Positions 16,937 to 26,046 of a DNA stretch of 64,000 nt are shown piece after piece (the stretch's first letter is position 1; the number at the start of each line of letters is the position of its first letter). Origin of the DNA: G963708235 sp963708235 (GTDB taxonomy: Bacteria > Actinomycetota > Acidimicrobiia > Spongiisociales > UBA5794); NCBI GenBank assembly GCA_963708235.1, contig OY970200.1, forward strand, positions 3,224,001-3,288,000, written 5' to 3'. The notes beneath the pieces are model-generated. The model saw only the letters and a list, made by a program, of their open reading frames with translations. It did no database searches and was not told the DNA's origin. The position numbers and the translations under genes were made by a program.

Positions 16937-17161
16937 CAGCGGGGTGGCTGCGGACGCCTTGCGGACGCAGACGGGGCGGGGCGCGACGTCATCGTTCGGG
17001 GTCTGGCGTGTCACCGAACTGCCCTTCTTCAGCGTCGGAGCCCACGGCAGCTCGCACCGCACGCGACAGACCGACCTTCTGGGACTGCGACCTCGCGCCC
17101 CGCCCCACCTCCTCCCAGAACCTCGGAGGCACCCCGCCCCCCGGGGCGGGGAGGGCCAGAA
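16937..17161. repeat. Right half of the interrupted REP-like unit and an inverted copy
   Basis: GGGGTGGCTGCGGACGC at 16941 followed by GCGGACGCAGACGGGGCGG near 16961 reproduces the second half of the 144-bp units at 521-1310. At ~17132-17161 the family motif occurs on the opposite strand (CCCCGCCCC CCGGGGCGGGG then AGGGCCAGAA). No gene is supported between 16935 and 17217. Confidence 0.75.
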
Positions 17162-17217
17162 CAGCGCACTCTCAACCCAAGGTCCCTCGGCAGACGTGCA
17201 GTCAGTCTTCTGCCCAA

Positions 17218-18240
17218 TCAGGGCCGAGCAGCGAGAACACCCGCCTGCTCTGAAGTGAGATGGCCGGCCTTCGACATCCAGCGGATCGAGTCGGCAAGAG
17301 TCTCGTCGAACGAGGGCATCGGGCCGCCGATCTGGCGGGCGAGATGGTCGTCGGCGGATTGCCAGTTGGCGAGCACCCACGGTCCCTCCGGTTCGATATC
17401 GAGATGACGACCGGTCCGCTGCGCCACCCATTGCACGGCCCTTGCGACGTGCACGGCGGCTCGGGCCGGAAGCGGCACCACGAGAGGGCGGCGCCGTCCG
17501 GTCAGCCGATAGGCGGTGCGGAGGATCTGGCGATAGGCGACCACGGTGCCCGGGGCGACGATGCGCTGCCCACCGGGATCGGGCGTGATCACCACCTCGG
17601 TCAGGAGGTGCGCCAGCCAGCGGACATCGACGATGCCGAACTCACCACCGAGCGCCACCGGCATCCGATCGGCGAGCATCCCACGCAGGATGCCGACCAT
17701 CTCCCCCGCTCCTGGGTCATCGGGGCCGAAGACCTGGGCCGGGTAGACGATGCTCACCGCGGCTCCGTGTTCCTGATGCCGTCTGGCGACCCGCTCCGCC
17801 CCGATCTTGGACCGGGCATACGGCAGGGTCCCCCGACCGATCGGAGGATCCGCCGGGATCGGGCCATCGCTCGGAAGCAGCGTGACCATCGACGAGACAT
17901 GGACGATGTGGCGACAACCGGCGGCCACGGCGGCGTCGAGGACGTGGGCGGTCCCATCGACGTTGACCCGATACATCTCGTCGGCCCGCTGCGAGTCCAG
18001 GGTGTAGACGTTGGCAACGTGGAGCACGGCGTCGCACCCGTGGACCGCCGAAGCGACCGCAGCCGGATCGAGCACATCACCCGCCATGACCTCGACCTCC
18101 GGTGAGCCATGGGGCTGGAGGGCGGTCGCCAACCTGTCCGGTGATCTGACCAGACACCGCACCCGGTGCCCGGCGGCGGCGAGGGCCGCCACCGCATGTG
18201 ACCCGACGAATCCCGATGCACCGGTGACCAGAACGTCCAT
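17218..18240 (-). CDS. NAD(P)-dependent epimerase/dehydratase-like extended SDR
   Basis: A protein of 340 aa. It has an N-terminal Rossmann motif TGASGFVGS (~residues 6-14), a DVLD dinucleotide-binding segment, HVSSMVT and the catalytic YARSK (Tyr ~146, Lys ~150). The overall layout resembles dihydroflavonol-reductase/3-beta-HSD-like atypical SDRs that act on hydroxy or keto groups; the substrate is unknown. ATG start at 18240. Monocistronic in appearance, 87 bp downstream of acetyl-CoA synthetase on the same strand, so co-transcription is possible. Confidence 0.85.
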   Translation of the reverse strand: MDVLVTGASGFVGSHAVAALAAAGHRVRCLVRSPDRLATALQPHGSPEVEVMAGDVLDPAAVASAVHGCDAVLHVANVYTLDSQRADEMYRVNVDGTAHVLDAAVAAGCRHIVHVSSMVTLLPSDGPIPADPPIGRGTLPYARSKIGAERVARRHQEHGAAVSIVYPAQVFGPDDPGAGEMVGILRGMLADRMPVALGGEFGIVDVRWLAHLLTEVVITPDPGGQRIVAPGTVVAYRQILRTAYRLTGRRRPLVVPLPARAAVHVARAVQWVAQRTGRHLDIEPEGPWVLANWQSADDHLARQIGGPMPSFDETLADSIRWMSKAGHLTSEQAGVLAARP

Positions 18241-18327
18241 TGCCGACCCTTCGGTGGCGAGCGATGTCCCTGGTCAGGGTATGCGGACCCGTCCGGCCAC
18301 CGGAAGTCAGGTACCCGAACGGCGAGG

Positions 18328-20284
<1,957 letters not shown>

Positions 20285-20348
20285 GTTCCCAGTCCTCCCG
20301 GATCGTCATCGATCGACATGGTCTCCGGTCATCGTATCGGTGCGGGGG

Positions 20349-21104
20349 TCATGTCGCAGCGGGTTTGCGACCCGACGCCGCATCGAGATGCGTCACCACC
20401 TCGGCGCCGAGCAGGTGGCGTTCGACGTCGAGGGTGGCGACGTGCCCGGAGTGCTCCAGCCAGAGGAGTCGCCTGGGGGCGGTGAGGGTGTCGTGGATGA
20501 TCTGGCCGCTCTCGGGTCGCACGGTGCGGTCCCGCCGTGACTGCACCACCAGGGTGGGGGCGGTGATCCGGGGCAAGGCCCGGCGGGCGCCACGGATCAG
20601 GTCGCGCAGTTCGGCGACGGTGCCGACCGGAGTGTCGCCGTAGTCGTGGTGGTACTCGGTGGCGTACCCGACGGGGTGGACGGCAGGGTCGCCCCTTCGG
20701 ATGTAGCTGCGGCCCCGTACCGCGCCGGAGATGCGGAACATGCGGTCGTGGACCTTGATCGGGGCGTTGATGCTGGTGAGTGATGCCACCTCACCGGTGG
20801 CGGCAATCAGGATGCCGATCAGGGCGCCCATGGAGAGCCCGGCGACGTGCAAGGTCCGGTCGTCGCCGACGTCGTTGACCGCTTCGAGGGCGCTGCGCAC
20901 CCAGTCGCGCCAGGTGGTGGTGAGGATGTCGTCGATGTGGGTGCCGTGTCCGGCGAGCAGCGGAGCCACCACCCCGTACCCGGCGGCGGCGATGGCGTCG
21001 GCGAGTGGGCGGAGCTGTGCCGGGGTGCCGGTCCAGCCATGGAGGAGCAGCACCACCTGTTCACGTTCGGAGTGCAACGCAAAGCCGTCGGCCATCGGGT
21101 GCAT
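20349..21104 (-). CDS. Alpha/beta hydrolase, carboxylesterase-like
   Basis: A 251-aa cytosolic protein, the size of Est30-type carboxylesterases and monoacylglycerol lipases. Visible features are the oxyanion HGWTGTP (~20), nucleophile elbow GLSMGA (Ser ~93), Asp in VVQSRRDRTV (~195) and His in LEHSGHV (~225). The start was placed at ATG 21104 (ATG 21095 also possible); the open frame beyond this is antisense to the next gene. It is divergent from the lipoprotein gene at 21256. Confidence 0.8.
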   Translation of the reverse strand: MHPMADGFALHSEREQVVLLLHGWTGTPAQLRPLADAIAAAGYGVVAPLLAGHGTHIDDILTTTWRDWVRSALEAVNDVGDDRTLHVAGLSMGALIGILIAATGEVASLTSINAPIKVHDRMFRISGAVRGRSYIRRGDPAVHPVGYATEYHHDYGDTPVGTVAELRDLIRGARRALPRITAPTLVVQSRRDRTVRPESGQIIHDTLTAPRRLLWLEHSGHVATLDVERHLLGAEVVTHLDAASGRKPAAT

Positions 21105-21255
21105 CAGCGGTGACGCGGTCACCGGCGGAGCGTACCGCTCGGAAACGACCGTCGATCCGCTGTGGTCATCTGGGACAGTGCTTGCAGAACGCACATCGGT
21201 AGGCTCGGCGCTAGTCCGCCACACGGAAATCCCGATCCATCGGAAGAGACCCACG

Positions 21256-22455
21256 GTGACTAGAACCGCCCTGATGTTGGCGTTGGCATTGGTGATGGTC
21301 GGCGCCTGTTCGGGTTCCGATGACGAGGTGGCTCCGCTGGGTCCGCCGGTCGACCGCCTGGTGGTGGTCGACGGTTCGGCGGTGGTCACCATGACCCCCG
21401 AGGGCGGTGACCGGGTCGTCATCCACGACGAGGCGGATGCGGTGTCGTTCCAGCCGATCTGGTCGTGGGACGGCGAGCGGATCGCCTTCTCGTCGATCAC
21501 CGACGGGACCGACTTCTCGGTGACGGTCGCCGCCGCCGACGGCAGCGAGGTGATGTCCGACGAGGCGATCGCCAACGTCTTCTACCTGCAGTGGTCGCCA
21601 GCCGGTGACCGGCTGGGGACGCTGCGCAACCACGTCGAGGGCGGGGTCGCCCTGGATGTCGTCACCGTCGGCGAGGACGGGGTGGAGACCGTCGAGGTCG
21701 ACGACGGCGACTCGTACTACTTCGTGTGGAGCCCGGACGGCGCCGACATGGCGGTGCACGTCGGTTCGGGCAGGTTCGAGACCTGGGTCGATGGGGAGTT
21801 CGGATCGATCGAGGACACACCGGCGTCGTTCCAGGCCCCGATGTGGACCGACGACGGGATCTTCGGGGTCCGCAGCGCCGACGATTCGGTGGTGTTGACC
21901 CGGTACGACCCCGACGGCGACCCAGAGGATCTGGTCGAGGTCGCCGGCCCGACCTCGTTCCATGTGTCACCGGACGGCAGACGGATCGCCCTGCAGAGTC
22001 TGTCCTCGGCCGACGGGATCGAGGTGGCGTGGCGGACGCAGCCGGCGGTGGACCAGCGCCTTGCTGGCAACCGGGTCTATGTGGTGGATGTCGAGTCGGG
22101 TGAGGTCACCGAGGTGATGAACCGGCTGGTGACCGGTTTCTGGTGGAGCCCCGACGGCGAGCGGCTGGCGATCCTGTATCTCCCGGAGGGAAGCCGGTCG
22201 CGGATGATCTGGCGGTTCTGGGAGGACGGGGTGCTGACGGATGGTCCGGAGTTCGTTCCGCTGTCGACGTGGGTCACCGACCTGATCCCGTTCGTCGACC
22301 AGTACAACCGCTCGATGACCCCGTGGTCACCGGATTCGGGTTCGCTGGCGTTCCCCGGAACCATCGACGGCGACCCCGGGATCTGGGTCACCGAGATCGA
22401 CGGCGAGGCCACCAAGGTCTCCGACGGCACCTGGGTGACATGGTCACGGAGCTGA
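21256..22455 (+). CDS. Beta-propeller (TolB/WD40-like) lipoprotein
   Basis: A protein of 399 aa. A GTG start (21256) leads into a short lipoprotein signal with lipobox VGAC (Cys ~18). The mature part has repeated W-SPDG / P-W-WDGERI blocks (for example PIWSWDGERIAF, LQWSPAGDRLG, FVWSPDGADMA, WWSPDGERLAIL, PWSPDSGSLAF), typical of six-bladed TolB-like propellers. Probably anchored outside the membrane, binding a protein or ligand; no catalytic motif is seen. It is monocistronic and followed by the tRNA genes. Confidence 0.75.
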   Translation: MTRTALMLALALVMVGACSGSDDEVAPLGPPVDRLVVVDGSAVVTMTPEGGDRVVIHDEADAVSFQPIWSWDGERIAFSSITDGTDFSVTVAAADGSEVMSDEAIANVFYLQWSPAGDRLGTLRNHVEGGVALDVVTVGEDGVETVEVDDGDSYYFVWSPDGADMAVHVGSGRFETWVDGEFGSIEDTPASFQAPMWTDDGIFGVRSADDSVVLTRYDPDGDPEDLVEVAGPTSFHVSPDGRRIALQSLSSADGIEVAWRTQPAVDQRLAGNRVYVVDVESGEVTEVMNRLVTGFWWSPDGERLAILYLPEGSRSRMIWRFWEDGVLTDGPEFVPLSTWVTDLIPFVDQYNRSMTPWSPDSGSLAFPGTIDGDPGIWVTEIDGEATKVSDGTWVTWSRS

Positions 22456-22544
22456 CCCGACCGGGCCGACCCCTGGGACCGCCGCAACCTGCCAAGGGCT
22501 ATACTCGCCCATGCTCACCCGTCCGAAAGTCCGGGTGATCGGTT

Positions 22545-22622
22545 GGGGGCGTGGTGAAGTCTGGAGTTCACGCCGGCCTGTCAAGCCGGAGGTCGCGGGT
22601 TCGAATCCCGTCGCTCCCGCCA
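22545..22622 (+). tRNA. tRNA-Asp (GTC), CCA encoded
   Basis: The cloverleaf is complete: acceptor GGGGGCG / CGCTCCC, D arm GTGA/TCAC, anticodon stem CCGGC/GCCGG with anticodon GTC at 22580-22582, T arm GCGGGTTCGAATCCCGT. Discriminator G and encoded CCA. Confidence 0.95.
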
Positions 22623-22624
22623 AC

Positions 22625-22656
22625 CCAACGCCCGGATCTCACGGTCCGGGCGTTGG
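22625..22656 (+). terminator. Hairpin after tRNA-Asp
   Basis: A perfect 12-bp stem CCAACGCCCGGA / TCCGGGCGTTGG with loop TCTCACGG, 2 nt after the CCA end. It separates the two tRNAs; no U-tract. Confidence 0.65.
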
Positions 22657-22677
22657 TCGTACCGGCGAACAATCCCC

Positions 22678-22750
22678 GGTCAGGTAGCTCAGTTGGTAGA
22701 GCGCCGGTCTGAAAAACCGGAGGTCGGCGGTTCGAGACCGCCCCTGACCA
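22678..22750 (+). tRNA. tRNA-Phe (GAA)
   Basis: Acceptor GGTCAGG / CCTGACC, D arm GCTC/GAGC, anticodon GAA at 22711-22713 between CCGGT and ACCGG, T arm GGCGGTTCGAGACCGCC. The genomic sequence after the discriminator A is CCCC rather than CCA, so CCA would be added enzymatically. The accessory half of the window begins after this gene; tRNA 3' ends are frequent integration sites. Confidence 0.93.
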
Positions 22751-22756
22751 CCCCAA

Positions 22757-22793
22757 GAGCCCCAACGATTCCCACCGGAAACCGTTGGGGCTC
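22757..22793 (+). terminator. Hairpin after tRNA-Phe
   Basis: GAGCCCCAACG (22757-22767) pairs with CGTTGGGGCTC (22783-22793), an 11-bp stem with a 15-nt loop. Confidence 0.65.
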
Positions 22794-22799
22794 AACGAT

Positions 22800-23493
22800 T
22801 TCCGATCCCCGCTGACATCTCACCCGGCTTCACCGGGTTTCGCGCTTTCTCACCCGATTTCACTGCTCTCCGCCGCGGAGCGCGCGCGGATCCGCTGCGC
22901 TACTCGGAATGCGTCGAGGCGTTCATGGCGCCTTAAACGCCGCGCGGATAGGGAGTGGTGATCCACCAGTCGGGGGGTTGTCTCGGGGATGATCCCGAGT
23001 GCACACAACCCCCGACCTGGTGGGGGCCACATCACGCGCGCTTGAAGCCCGGTGTCATGCAGGCGACGTAGGAGATGTTCGAGGCGGTGTTGCCGGAGCC
23101 GCCGGTGGATAACCAATCCGTTGGGTCGGCACCGCAGACGGATCCCGGATCGGGTGTGCTTTCAAGGGATCCTGCCCCGGCTCGTGACGTAGTCCTCGTG
23201 GGAGGACATCGAGTGGGTCCTCGGTTATGTCGTGTCCGACACGGTCCGGATGGCCGGTGTCATGTCGATCGCTCATCTTCAAGAGAAAGCTAGTGATCGG
23301 CCCGGGCGGTCGTCCACTCTGCTCATGCCTGGAGAAGTGTTGACGAAAAGTGTCGGCGAGAAGCTCGGGTCGTCCGATCAGCGACTACTACTCCAAGGAA
23401 GCGCGCCTCAAGCTGACGAAATGTCGCGGAGGGTCTGTGCCCGGCGAACCTAGAATGCGGGTGTGGGTCGATAGCTCGTAGGAGTAGCACGCC
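22800..23493. other. Non-coding/degenerate stretch after tRNA-Phe
   Basis: About 690 bp without a gene I can support; no frame has convincing codon bias or homology. It contains small GC hairpins (near 22830), a long hairpin at 22963-23023 and many interrupted short frames, as expected of decayed mobile DNA at a tRNA hotspot. Confidence 0.5.
22963..23023. other. Long imperfect hairpin (61 nt)
   Basis: Nested pairings: CCACCAG with CTGGTGG at the base, a G-rich run plus GTTGT with ACAAC plus C-rich run in the middle, and CTCGGG with CCCGAG around a GATGAT loop. Nearly the whole 61-nt segment can pair. It may be the end of a lost insertion element, a structured RNA or a recombination site. Confidence 0.6.
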
Positions 23494-24357
23494 ATGCCAC
23501 CCGATGAAGTTGGGTCCGTCACCCCCTACCTGCACCGATGGGGAGTCGTCGTCGCCTTGGCAGGAGTCGTGATCGCAGCTGCTATCGGTATCGTACAGAT
23601 CAACCGCAGCGCTGGGGCTGTCGGTCCCTCGTCGACCGCTCTCCAACCATCCGAGCAGACGACCTCGACGCTCGTCCCGACGACCTCGACGCTCGTCCCG
23701 ACGACCTCAACAGCCGACGACACCACGGTCGCAGGTTCCGGTGCCTCGTCCGCCGAAGCAGCCCAGCGCGCCCTCGCCATCGCGGAGGGCGCCGAGTCAG
23801 TATTGCCTGCCGACTACACCAGCTCGATCGAACAGGGCGAACCCGACTCCGTCGAGGGCGAAGACAACACTATGTTCGCTACCTGTCTCGACGGTGAGGA
23901 GTTCGCTATCGATGAGACGGCGTCCATCACCGCCGGGGTGGCGACGCTGACCGCAGACGGGCCGATGCAGGACTCCGGGCTGCCCGGACCGTCAGCCTCG
24001 ATCGAGGTCCGGGTCTTCGACAATGCCAGTGCCGGCGACGAGGTCTTCGGCGTGCTCGAGCAGATCTTCGGCTCCGACGCGGGACGCCAGTGTCTTGCCA
24101 ACAGCGTTCAGGACTCGATGGGACCGATGATGGAGGACGCCGAGATCGACCTGTCGATCAATCGGCTCACCGTCGATGGCGCCGACATCGGTTCCCGCAT
24201 CATGATGGATCTGGGCCTCGAAGGATTCGAGGCCCAGGTCGCCATCGACCTGCTTGCCTCCCTGGACGGCGACATCGGCACCTTCGGATCGTTCTTCAGC
24301 TTCGGCGACCCTTTCCCCGCCGACCTCCAGGCCGACATCATGACCGCGACCAGCTGA
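23494..24357 (+). CDS. Membrane-anchored protein of unknown function
   Basis: A 287-aa protein not recognised. One transmembrane helix (~17-38) near the N-terminus, then a Ser/Thr-rich linker (~45-85) built partly from an 18-bp tandem DNA repeat (23659-23712) encoding TSTLVPT units, then a ~200-residue acidic extracytoplasmic domain containing two cysteines (~129 and ~199) that could form a disulphide. ATG start with GGAG in TAGGAGTAGCACGCC. It resembles many actinobacterial exported proteins anchored by an uncleaved signal; no neighbours suggest a role. Confidence 0.6.
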   Translation: MPPDEVGSVTPYLHRWGVVVALAGVVIAAAIGIVQINRSAGAVGPSSTALQPSEQTTSTLVPTTSTLVPTTSTADDTTVAGSGASSAEAAQRALAIAEGAESVLPADYTSSIEQGEPDSVEGEDNTMFATCLDGEEFAIDETASITAGVATLTADGPMQDSGLPGPSASIEVRVFDNASAGDEVFGVLEQIFGSDAGRQCLANSVQDSMGPMMEDAEIDLSINRLTVDGADIGSRIMMDLGLEGFEAQVAIDLLASLDGDIGTFGSFFSFGDPFPADLQADIMTATS

Positions 24358-24701
24358 GACCCTCCAAAGATCACCCCCACAGGGCGCCCTCCTCGCCGGT
24401 GGGGTGCCTGTCTGGCAGGTGTGCTGGGACAGGTCCGGGCTGGTTAGGGAATCCTCAGCGCACCAAGGTCGTACCCACAATGCGACAGCGACGTCTCAGT
24501 CGTGCTCAAAGCGCCATCGCACCTGCGTCAGCACCTACCGGCTCAGAGGAGGACTGGTGGTCCAAGCTCCGTGCCGTAGCTGTACATCAACCGCCACTGC
24601 GGCGAAGATCAACGTGCCATCATCGGAGGCCTGCGCTAGGCCCTGCGCATTACTTCTGAGACGGGGAGTCACGATGACCACGGAATACCCAGGTTGAGCC
24701 G
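24358..24701 (+). other. Intergenic region with a possible 7-codon leader ORF
   Basis: A 344-bp gap. A CACCCC...GGGGTG stem just after the preceding stop may act as a terminator. At 24674-24697 a short frame (ATG ... TGA, encoding MTTEYPG) has a good GGGGAG site and stops 4 nt before the next ATG, so it could couple translation of the downstream gene, which lacks its own clear SD. Confidence 0.35.
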
Positions 24702-25430
24702 ATGGATCACGATCCGCGCTGGGCGGCCGTTGAGCAGAGTTCCTTGGCCGGCTTATATATCTATGAGGTGCGCTGGCTGTTGATCTCGTGTGTGGATGCG
24801 GCGGCGCGCTTGGCCGATCTCGCACCAGCCGACCTCGGTGACGTCATGAAGGTCGACGGGTCAATAGGCGTTAGTGCCATTGAGGCGATTTCATCAGCGG
24901 CACGTCTGAATGCGCTCCTATTTGCTGCACCACGTCGAAAGGGCGAGTCCCTGAAGCGATTCGAGCTGCGCAAGCGCCGCGCTAGCTGGCTGAGGGACAG
25001 GGTCTTTGACGGAGTCGACGTGTCCGTGCTCAACGATCGAGGCGTCCGGAATAGCATCGAGCACTTCGATGACCGCCTAGATGAGGTCGCAGAGAAGGCT
25101 ACCGACGGCGTGCACGAGTTCCCTCTCACGATCGTGAGCGACGTCGCACTCGGCCGACCGGGCTTGCTCGAATTCTTGGAGCGAGGAGAAGCGCCACCGA
25201 AGACGGTCCAGCATGTCCGTACATATGTGGCCTCCACCAACGAGTACCGCATCCTGCGCTGGAGCTTCGACGTCGGTGCCGTTGCCAGGTGCTGTAGGTC
25301 GATGCTGGACCACTTGGTCGATAGCGGGTATTTCGACGCTCGACTACCTGAAGAGCGAGCCGGATTGATGCTGTCCCAGCGTTCGCGGCCTCAGGCGAAG
25401 GGGATTCTGTCGGAGAACGAAGACGGCTGA
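24702..25430 (+). CDS. HEPN-motif-containing protein of unknown function
   Basis: A 242-aa protein, largely alpha-helical by composition, with low hydrophobicity and no signal. Residues ~115-120 read RNSIEH inside VRNSIEHFDDRLDE, which fits the R-(N/D/H)-x3-H signature of HEPN RNases. The spacing and helix context are suggestive, but no known HEPN family was matched. HEPN proteins often act as RNases in toxin-antitoxin or defence roles; no antitoxin-like (MNT) partner is adjacent. Codon use is less GC3-biased than in the core genes, fitting acquired DNA. ATG start, perhaps coupled to the small leader ORF. Confidence 0.55.
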   Translation: MDHDPRWAAVEQSSLAGLYIYEVRWLLISCVDAAARLADLAPADLGDVMKVDGSIGVSAIEAISSAARLNALLFAAPRRKGESLKRFELRKRRASWLRDRVFDGVDVSVLNDRGVRNSIEHFDDRLDEVAEKATDGVHEFPLTIVSDVALGRPGLLEFLERGEAPPKTVQHVRTYVASTNEYRILRWSFDVGAVARCCRSMLDHLVDSGYFDARLPEERAGLMLSQRSRPQAKGILSENEDG

Positions 25431-25457
25431 GCAGCATCGTGGAGCGTGAATGCAGAT

Positions 25458-25706
25458 CTAGAGTGGTTCCGGCCCGCTGTACCTCGTGCTAGCCGGGCCA
25501 GCCGACAATCGCGGCAAGGTGTGGGCCGCTGGGAGGAGGGGACGAGGTTGGCTCCCTCCGAAGGCGGTGCGGCGCACCACGTATTGCAGCCGCTCTTCTC
25601 GGGTGATTCGGCCGCGACCACGACCACCGAGAGGGGTGGCTGACTGTTGTCGGCGCTTCGCGGCAGCGGCCCGGGCGGTCGTGCTGGCGGTGTGTTTGGC
25701 GGTCAC
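25458..25706 (-). CDS. Possible remnant of a small basic protein next to the excisionase
   Basis: A frame of 82 aa. GTG at 25704-25706 begins a K/R/A-rich stretch with GRGRITREERLQYVV that shows high GC3 for about 50 codons; the rest looks non-coding, as if the gene is truncated near 25560. It lies where an integrase gene would be expected downstream of an excisionase, but no recombinase motif is visible. It may be the broken start of an element gene or not coding at all. Confidence 0.25.
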   Translation of the reverse strand: MTAKHTASTTARAAAAKRRQQSATPLGGRGRGRITREERLQYVVRRTAFGGSQPRPLLPAAHTLPRLSAGPASTRYSGPEPL

Positions 25707-25775
25707 GTTGCCTGCCTGTCGCTGTCGTAGCGCTTTTGCCAGCCGATGGCGGGCGCGGGTAGCCCTGTGGTGTGA

Positions 25776-25991
25776 TCAGCGCGGGGCTGGCACGAGGTGA
25801 GCGAGTTGGGCTTCTCGTTCTTGGTCGAGGTATCGCTCGATGTCGTCGGGTCGGAACAGGATGCGTCGTCCGACCCGGACACCGAGCGAGCCCGGTTGTT
25901 CACCTCGGTAGCGCTGTTGGTAGATAGCTCCGGGGGTGGCGCGGACGATCGTTGCGATCTCTTCGACCGTGAGGAGTTGAGGGATTGTCAT
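25776..25991 (-). CDS. Excisionase-like helix-turn-helix protein
   Basis: A protein of 71 aa. LLTVEEIATIVRATPGAIYQQRYRGEQPGS followed by a hinge VGRRILFRPDDIERYLDQ is the compact winged-HTH (MerR/HTH_17) arrangement of Xis/AlpA-type proteins that direct excision of integrated elements or repress their genes. ATG at 25989-25991 with GGAG 7-8 nt upstream; a longer frame upstream is antisense noise. It is the last gene of a minus-strand pair with the primase fusion. Confidence 0.8.
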   Translation of the reverse strand: MTIPQLLTVEEIATIVRATPGAIYQQRYRGEQPGSLGVRVGRRILFRPDDIERYLDQEREAQLAHLVPAPR

Positions 25992-26046
25992 CGGCTTCTC
26001 CAGTTGGACGGCGTGTGCACGGTCTGGGTGACCTCTCGGCAGTGGT

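Noticed and set aside
24360..24700. Additional small gene between the membrane protein and HEPN-motif gene
   Set aside because: Open frames on both strands lack codon bias and start signals, apart from the 7-codon leader reported above.
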